Translations under genes and position numbers: made by a program
Notes under the pieces: model-generated
The model's database searches: none
Told to the model about the DNA's origin: nothing
What the model saw: the letters and a program-made list of their open reading frames with translations, nothing else
In this document: positions 59,484 to 64,000 of the stretch, piece by piece
How positions within the stretch are numbered: position 1 is the stretch's first letter
Layout of the letters: every line of letters begins with the position of its first letter
Source of the DNA: Streptomyces sp. 846.5
Lineage (GTDB): Bacteria; Actinomycetota; Actinomycetes; Streptomycetales; Streptomycetaceae
Direction of reading: 5' to 3'
DNA: 64,000 bases
NCBI RefSeq assembly: GCF_004365705.1
Contig: NZ_SOBN01000005.1
Coordinates: 1 to 64,000, forward strand

Positions 59484-61010
59484 GTGGCACGACTCAAGAA
59501 GCAATCCGCCGCTGAGGCTGAGCGGTCCCGACTCGTTGAGGGAGCCGGGACCGGTCGGGACTCTAGCGCATGGCGGCTGAACCCGAAGTACATCGCCCCG
59601 CGCCGGGGCTGGCGCGGGGCCGGTTCCGGCCGTTCCGCCCACACCGACCCGGGCGCGGTCTACCTGGGCACGACCAAGCAGGTATCCGGGCTGTACCCGT
59701 TCATCTTGGGGGCGTCCCTACCGCCGGAAGGGGTGCCGATCGGCCCGGACCTGCTGACCAACGAATTGGTCTGTTTCGACCCGGCGGGCTGGGTCGGGCG
59801 CCTCACCCAGAACCCGGGTGTGTGGGTGATGGCTCAGCCCGGTGCCGGTAAGAGCGCGTTGGCCAAGCGAGTATCCAACGTGTACGCGTCCTACGGCCAC
59901 AAGATCATGATCCCGGGCGATGTAAAGGGGGAGTATGCCTCCCTGGTGGAGTCTCTGGGCGGGCAGGTCGTCCGGATCGGCCGGGGCCTGGACCGGTTGA
60001 ACCCGCTGGACTCGGGGCCGCTGAAGCGGCAGTTGCCGTACCTGCCGCGAGAGCGGCAGGACGCGCTGCGGGAGGAGATCACCGGCCGGCGCTCGGAACT
60101 CCTGCATGCCCTGCTGGCCACCCCGCACGGCCTGGACCGGCGCCCGACCGCGCCGGAGGCTAACGTGGTCGGGCACGTGCTGGCGCTGATCGCTGACCAG
60201 CAGGACGACGACCCGGTGATCCCGGACGTGGTCAAGGTCTTGCGGGAGGGTCCGCAAACGCTGTGGTCTCAGCTGATGGTCGACACCGCCGAGGACTACC
60301 GCGACCAGGTGCGAGCCGTGACGCTCGCGCTGGAGAACCTGTGCCGCGGCCCGCTGTCGGGCCTGTTCGACCGGCCGACAACCCGCCCCCTGGACCTTGA
60401 GGCCTCCGCGTTGTCGGTGGACCTGTCCGCGCTGCTGTCGGCCGGTCCGCAGGTGGTAGCCACCGGCATGCTGGCGACGTGGGCGTACTCGTACGGACAG
60501 GTCGACTCCGCGCGGGCGGTGGGCCTGATGGACACCCCGTTGGTGCTGATCCTCGATGAGATGTGGCGGGCCCTGCGCTCCGGGCCCGGACTGGTCGACG
60601 CGATGGACTCGATGACCCGGCTCAACCGGTCCAAGAACGAAGTCACCTTGATGATCACGCACAGCCTCCTCGACCTGGAGGCGCTGCCGACGGAGGAGGA
60701 CCGCAACAAGGCACGCGGGTTGATGGACCGGTGCGACTCGTTGGTGCTGGGGGCGCTGAGCTCGGGCGAGCTGGAGCGCGTCAACGCGCAGAGACCGCTG
60801 ACCGGAGAAGAGCAGAAGCTGGTCGCCTCCTGGTCCGCGCCGGCGTTGACCGGCGTCGACGGCACGTCCCAGCGGCACCCGGGACGTGGCAAATACTTGA
60901 TCAAAATCGGGACGCGGGCCGGTTCGCCGGCGCGCATGGATCTGACAACGGATGAGGTCAAGGCGTATTGGACGGACCCGGCGATGAGCCGGGCGGGGGA
61001 GGACGCATGA
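59484..61010 (+). CDS. VirB4-like transfer ATPase
   Basis: A 508-residue protein with P-loop AQPGAGKSAL (about residues 117-126) and Walker B LVLILDEMWRAL, followed by MTRLNRSKNEVTLMITHSLL typical of VirB4/TraE ATPases. It lacks the usual VirB4 N-terminal domain, which appears to be on the preceding gene. GTG 59484 with AGGAGAGGG. Stop overlaps the coupling-protein start. Confidence 0.85.
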   Translation: MARLKKQSAAEAERSRLVEGAGTGRDSSAWRLNPKYIAPRRGWRGAGSGRSAHTDPGAVYLGTTKQVSGLYPFILGASLPPEGVPIGPDLLTNELVCFDPAGWVGRLTQNPGVWVMAQPGAGKSALAKRVSNVYASYGHKIMIPGDVKGEYASLVESLGGQVVRIGRGLDRLNPLDSGPLKRQLPYLPRERQDALREEITGRRSELLHALLATPHGLDRRPTAPEANVVGHVLALIADQQDDDPVIPDVVKVLREGPQTLWSQLMVDTAEDYRDQVRAVTLALENLCRGPLSGLFDRPTTRPLDLEASALSVDLSALLSAGPQVVATGMLATWAYSYGQVDSARAVGLMDTPLVLILDEMWRALRSGPGLVDAMDSMTRLNRSKNEVTLMITHSLLDLEALPTEEDRNKARGLMDRCDSLVLGALSSGELERVNAQRPLTGEEQKLVASWSAPALTGVDGTSQRHPGRGKYLIKIGTRAGSPARMDLTTDEVKAYWTDPAMSRAGEDA

Positions 61011-62764
61011 GCGACAACAGCGCAGGCGGGGGAGTCGGCGGGGACCTGGCCACCCCGCTGAGCATCATCGGCGTGGTGTTCGGCGGGGGAGCGCTGTACG
61101 CGGCTACCTGGCTGGGCGGCACGCTCGGCGTCGCGGTGACCGGGGCGGGCTGGCACCCGCCGCAGTTCGGTCTGCACGGGGTGTTCTCGCTGATCGGGGG
61201 CGGACCGGGCCGGGTGTGGCCGGGGCACGGCACGGCGGCCACGGTCGGGATGGTCGTGCTCCTGGTCCTTGTCCTGGCCGGGCTCGCCGCGGCGGCCTGG
61301 TTCGCGCGCGGGTTCTTCGGTCACCGCTCCGGCCTGGCCGGTCTGCGGGACGTCCGGTCGTTGGCGCCCAAGGCGGTGACTGCCCGGGCGCGGGTTCTGC
61401 GGCCGGCGCTGGCCGACGCCGAGGTCATCGTCCCCAACGACGCCGGGGTGCTGCTGGGCAACCTGGACGCCTACAACGGGCCGGAATTGAGGGCCTCGTG
61501 GGAGGACGTGCTGTTGGCCATCATGGCGCCGCGTTCGGGCAAGTCGACCTCGCTGGCGATTCCGGCGGTCATGTCGGCGCCGGGGTGCTGCGTGGCGACC
61601 AGCAACAAGTACGACGTGTACGCCGCCACCCGCGCGTTCCGGCAGCGGCAGGGTGGCGTCATCTGGACCTTCGACGCGCAGGGGGTGATCCATCAGGAGC
61701 GCGGCATGTGGTGGGACATGCTCGCCATGGCCCGAACCATCGAGGGAGCCCGACGTCTGGCCGGGCACTTCGCCCTCGGCGGCGGCTCGGACAAGTCGTT
61801 CGATGACTTCTGGATGAAGGCCGCGAGGAACCTGCTGACGGCGCTGTTCCACTCCGCGGCCACCTCCGGGGGCACGGTCCACGATGTGCTCGGCTGGCTG
61901 GCCACCCCAGCGGACCGGGCGTCGACCGACGCCCTGAAGGCCTCGGGCAAGGAAGCCTTGGCGGCCCAGCTGCAGGCGACCATCGCTGGCAGCATCGAAA
62001 CCCGGGATGGCATCTACCAGACCGCGCGCGAGTGCCTGGCCTGCCTGGTGGACCCGGAGATTGCCGCGTGGGTCCTGCCCGACGACCGCCGTCCCCAGTT
62101 CCGGCCGCTGGATTTCGTACGCTCCCACGACACCCTGTATCTGCTGTCCCAGAGCGGCGGGGGAGGCGCCGCCCCGATCATCGCGGCGGCGGCCGACGCG
62201 GTCATGCGCGCTGGTGTGGTCATCGCCGAGCGGTCCGGCGGCCGCATGCCGGTGCCGGTGGTCGTCGTCCTCGATGAGGCCGCGAACATTTGCAAGATCG
62301 CCGACCTTCCGGAGCTGTACTCCCATCTGGGTTCGCGCGGCATCATCCCCATCACCATCCTGCAGAGCTACCGGCAGGGCACCGGCGTGTGGGGGGAGAC
62401 CGGCATGGATGCACTGTGGTCTGCCGCCACCGTCAAGTTGTTGGGTGCGGGTCTCGATGATCCGAAGTTCGCCGAAGAGGTCTCTGGGCTGGTCGGGCCG
62501 CACATGGTTCCTGAGCGGTCCGTCTCCCACTCGTCCTCGGGCAGCAGTACCAGCCTGTCCCGCCGGCGCGAGCGGGTGATGGAGGCCAGTGAAATCCGGG
62601 CGATGGACAAGGGCACCGCCCTGCTGCTGGCCACCGGCGTCAAGGTCGCACAGATCAGGCTCCGGCCCTGGTACGCCGAACCGGACGCACCCCAGATCAG
62701 TGCGGACATCCAGGCCGAACAGTCCGAGATCACCATGCGCGCGGCTGCGGAGGTCCTCGAATGA
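61007..62764 (+). CDS. type IV coupling protein (VirD4/TraG family)
   Basis: A 585-residue protein that links the relaxase-DNA complex to the channel. Two membrane helices (IIGVVFGGGALYAATWL; VGMVVLLVLVLAGLAAAAWF), P-loop APRSGKSTS (about residues 174-182), Walker B VVVLDEAANICKIADLP and LGSRGIIPITILQSYRQG. ATG 61007 overlaps the VirB4 stop (ATGA). Complete. Confidence 0.9.
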   Translation: MSDNSAGGGVGGDLATPLSIIGVVFGGGALYAATWLGGTLGVAVTGAGWHPPQFGLHGVFSLIGGGPGRVWPGHGTAATVGMVVLLVLVLAGLAAAAWFARGFFGHRSGLAGLRDVRSLAPKAVTARARVLRPALADAEVIVPNDAGVLLGNLDAYNGPELRASWEDVLLAIMAPRSGKSTSLAIPAVMSAPGCCVATSNKYDVYAATRAFRQRQGGVIWTFDAQGVIHQERGMWWDMLAMARTIEGARRLAGHFALGGGSDKSFDDFWMKAARNLLTALFHSAATSGGTVHDVLGWLATPADRASTDALKASGKEALAAQLQATIAGSIETRDGIYQTARECLACLVDPEIAAWVLPDDRRPQFRPLDFVRSHDTLYLLSQSGGGGAAPIIAAAADAVMRAGVVIAERSGGRMPVPVVVVLDEAANICKIADLPELYSHLGSRGIIPITILQSYRQGTGVWGETGMDALWSAATVKLLGAGLDDPKFAEEVSGLVGPHMVPERSVSHSSSGSSTSLSRRRERVMEASEIRAMDKGTALLLATGVKVAQIRLRPWYAEPDAPQISADIQAEQSEITMRAAAEVLE

Positions 62765-63399
62765 GCGAACCCACGGTGGAGAGCCTGGCCGAGGACATCG
62801 CCGACCTGCAGGCCGAGCGCGAGGGCTTCGCGGCGGAACTCGAACTGCAGAAGAAGCTCCTCGACACCCTGCGCGAGAACGCGCGCGACACCGCCGCGCC
62901 CGGCTCGGGCGAAGACTCGGACGCCTCGGCGGGCCGGGGCAAGGCGTCCTCCCGAAAGGGGGGAAAGGAGGAGAAGCCGGCCGGGCCCCCGTTCATCCTG
63001 CGTCTGCAGGACGAGGTGTACACCGCCGAACTGGGGGCGCTCGCCCACTGGGTGGCCGAGGTCCTGGTGCCCACCTACCTGCGCGAGCCCGCCTCACCGG
63101 CGCCGTGGTGTCCGAAGTGGTGGGAACATCCCGAGGCCGTCGCCCGGCTCCATGGGTTGTGGCTGGCCTGGCAGGAACTCACCGACCCGGCCACCGGGGG
63201 ACGGACCGGGCCCGGTGTGTGGCATCGGGACTACCTGGATCCCTGCATCGCGCAGTTGCGTGACCCGCAGGGACCGTTCTCTGCGTGCATGGTCACCGAC
63301 AACAAGCAGCAGCACCGGCTGATCCCGCCGCCGCCGCTGGCCGACAGCCCCTTTCCGCCGCCGGCTGAGGCGACGGCAGGCGGTGGGACGGCTCCCTGA
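62761..63399 (+). CDS. DUF4913-like transfer-operon protein
   Basis: A 212-residue protein: an N-terminal coiled coil (VESLAEDIADLQAEREGFAA), a charged linker, then the DUF4913 pattern WCPKWWEHPEAVARLHGLWL ... WHRDYLDPCIAQL ... GPFSACM. DUF4913 genes regularly sit next to VirD4-like genes in actinomycetes. Overlaps the coupling-protein stop. Function unknown. Confidence 0.75.
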   Translation: MSEPTVESLAEDIADLQAEREGFAAELELQKKLLDTLRENARDTAAPGSGEDSDASAGRGKASSRKGGKEEKPAGPPFILRLQDEVYTAELGALAHWVAEVLVPTYLREPASPAPWCPKWWEHPEAVARLHGLWLAWQELTDPATGGRTGPGVWHRDYLDPCIAQLRDPQGPFSACMVTDNKQQHRLIPPPPLADSPFPPPAEATAGGGTAP

Positions 63400-63620
63400 C
63401 GCTGATTCAGCCGGAAGGTGTGACTTAGATTGCTTGATGGCGTCGAATACTTGGCGGTATTTGGTGTCCTCGCTCCTGCGGGGTCGGCACCGGGCGTGGT
63501 CAGGTTGCGGCCCGCGTGGTGTCCTTTTCGTTGATAACGACCGGAATGCCGGTGTGGCTGCGTGGGGTGCGGTGGGTTCCTACAGTGGGGAGCCTGCGGG
63601 GCGGATACCGAGGGGGCGTG

Positions 63621-63986
63621 GTGGCGCGAGGTCGCAAGGTCGTGGTGGCGGTCGGGGCTGGTGTTCTGGCGGTGGCCTCGCCGCTGGGCTATGGACTGGG
63701 GTCGGCGGAGGTGGGGAACGTGGTGAGCGCGTCGGTCATCGCGGCCACGGCGGTAGCCGCGCTCGCGGTTTCGCTGTGGCCGGCCCGCTCCGGTGTGGAT
63801 GAGGCGTCCGGGAAGGCCGTCGCGAAGGACACCGGACGCGCCGGGGCCGGCGCCGGCGGGCAGGCGAACACGGGGGTGCGGCGCCGGCGGGGTGCGGGCG
63901 GCGCGGCGCGGGCCGAGCGCACCGGGGACGCGGTCGCCCGGGACCCGGGCAGCAGCGCCAACACCGGTATCGAGGAGCGGGACTGA
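63621..63986 (+). CDS. small two-pass membrane protein
   Basis: A 121-residue protein with two helices (VVVAVGAGVLAVASPLGYGL; VIAATAVAALAVSLW) and a polar tail ending SSANTGIEERD. GTG 63621 or 63618 after AGGGGG. After it, GTG at 63989 (VDWF...) may open another gene that leaves the window. Confidence 0.5.
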   Translation: MARGRKVVVAVGAGVLAVASPLGYGLGSAEVGNVVSASVIAATAVAALAVSLWPARSGVDEASGKAVAKDTGRAGAGAGGQANTGVRRRRGAGGAARAERTGDAVARDPGSSANTGIEERD

Positions 63987-64000
63987 CCGTGGACTGGTTC

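Noticed and set aside
60296..62530. 744-codon open frame on the minus strand
   Set aside because: Antisense to the VirB4 and VirD4 genes, both of which have complete ATPase motifs; its translation is low-complexity.

Overview
This window looks like part of a large conjugative plasmid, or an integrated plasmid-like element, from a Streptomyces-type actinomycete (Streptomyces or Kitasatospora). The DNA is very GC-rich with strongly GC-biased third codon positions, GTG and TTG starts are common, and many proteins belong to actinomycete accessory families: the regulator/DUF397/ATPase triad, a pentapeptide-repeat protein, DUF6233-like and DUF4913-like proteins. There are no rRNA, tRNA or central housekeeping genes. 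Backbone functions are a primase-polymerase type replication initiator (14.5-16.8 kb), a ParA plus small ribbon-helix-helix partition pair (51.2-52.5 kb), a MobC/relaxase mobilisation region (1-4.3 kb), and a mating-channel operon with VirB2-, VirB8-, VirB6-, VirB4- and VirD4-like genes (54.8-63.4 kb). This points to relaxase plus type IV secretion transfer rather than the FtsK-like TraB route of classical Streptomyces plasmids; no TraB-like gene is visible here.

Layout. 1-4.3 kb: three mobilisation-region genes on the minus strand, all interrupted by frameshifts. 4.4-5.2 kb: palindromes and a large nested inverted repeat, the best oriT candidate. 5.3-12.1 kb: exonuclease, a low-GC membrane protein, and a three-gene operon ending in a tyrosine recombinase. 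12.3-17.3 kb: two zinc-finger proteins (one carrying a J-domain) flanking an operator-rich region, then the replication initiator. 17.5-21 kb: pentapeptide-repeat membrane protein and a regulator. 21.1-29.6 kb: a minus-strand array of about thirteen mostly small genes (stand-alone primase-polymerase, zinc-ribbon proteins, tandem ParB-domain protein). Most of these share one ribosome-binding leader, and three are preceded by a nearly identical block of about 130 bp containing a promoter. 30-34 kb: a second nested inverted repeat, ATP-dependent DNA ligase and a candidate toxin-antitoxin pair.

35.0-43.8 kb holds the most unusual content. Two different diaminopimelate-epimerase homologues, a membrane histidine-box (desaturase/hydroxylase-like) enzyme, a MurF, a C39-like cysteine peptidase and a D-Ala-D-Ala-ligase homologue with altered specificity residues are grouped with a GntR regulator. 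Three copies of a CTAGTNNACTAG palindrome mark the GntR/epimerase divergent promoter and the membrane-enzyme promoter, which suggests one regulon. It resembles a duplicated and remodelled end of the peptidoglycan precursor pathway, acting either as cell-wall modification/self-resistance or as a small-molecule pathway built from such enzymes. The product cannot be told from sequence alone.

44-51 kb contains small unknowns, an anti-sigma-like ATPase, a Scr1-like regulator with its DUF397 partner, and two converging genes whose shared 3' region (about 464 bp) has been duplicated. One copy was then interrupted by a 263-bp IS21-like non-autonomous element with a target-site duplication. 51-54.7 kb carries partition genes with TTGGTACCAAGG repeats, a dual-domain peptidoglycan hydrolase and a regulator, leading into the transfer operon that runs off the right edge.
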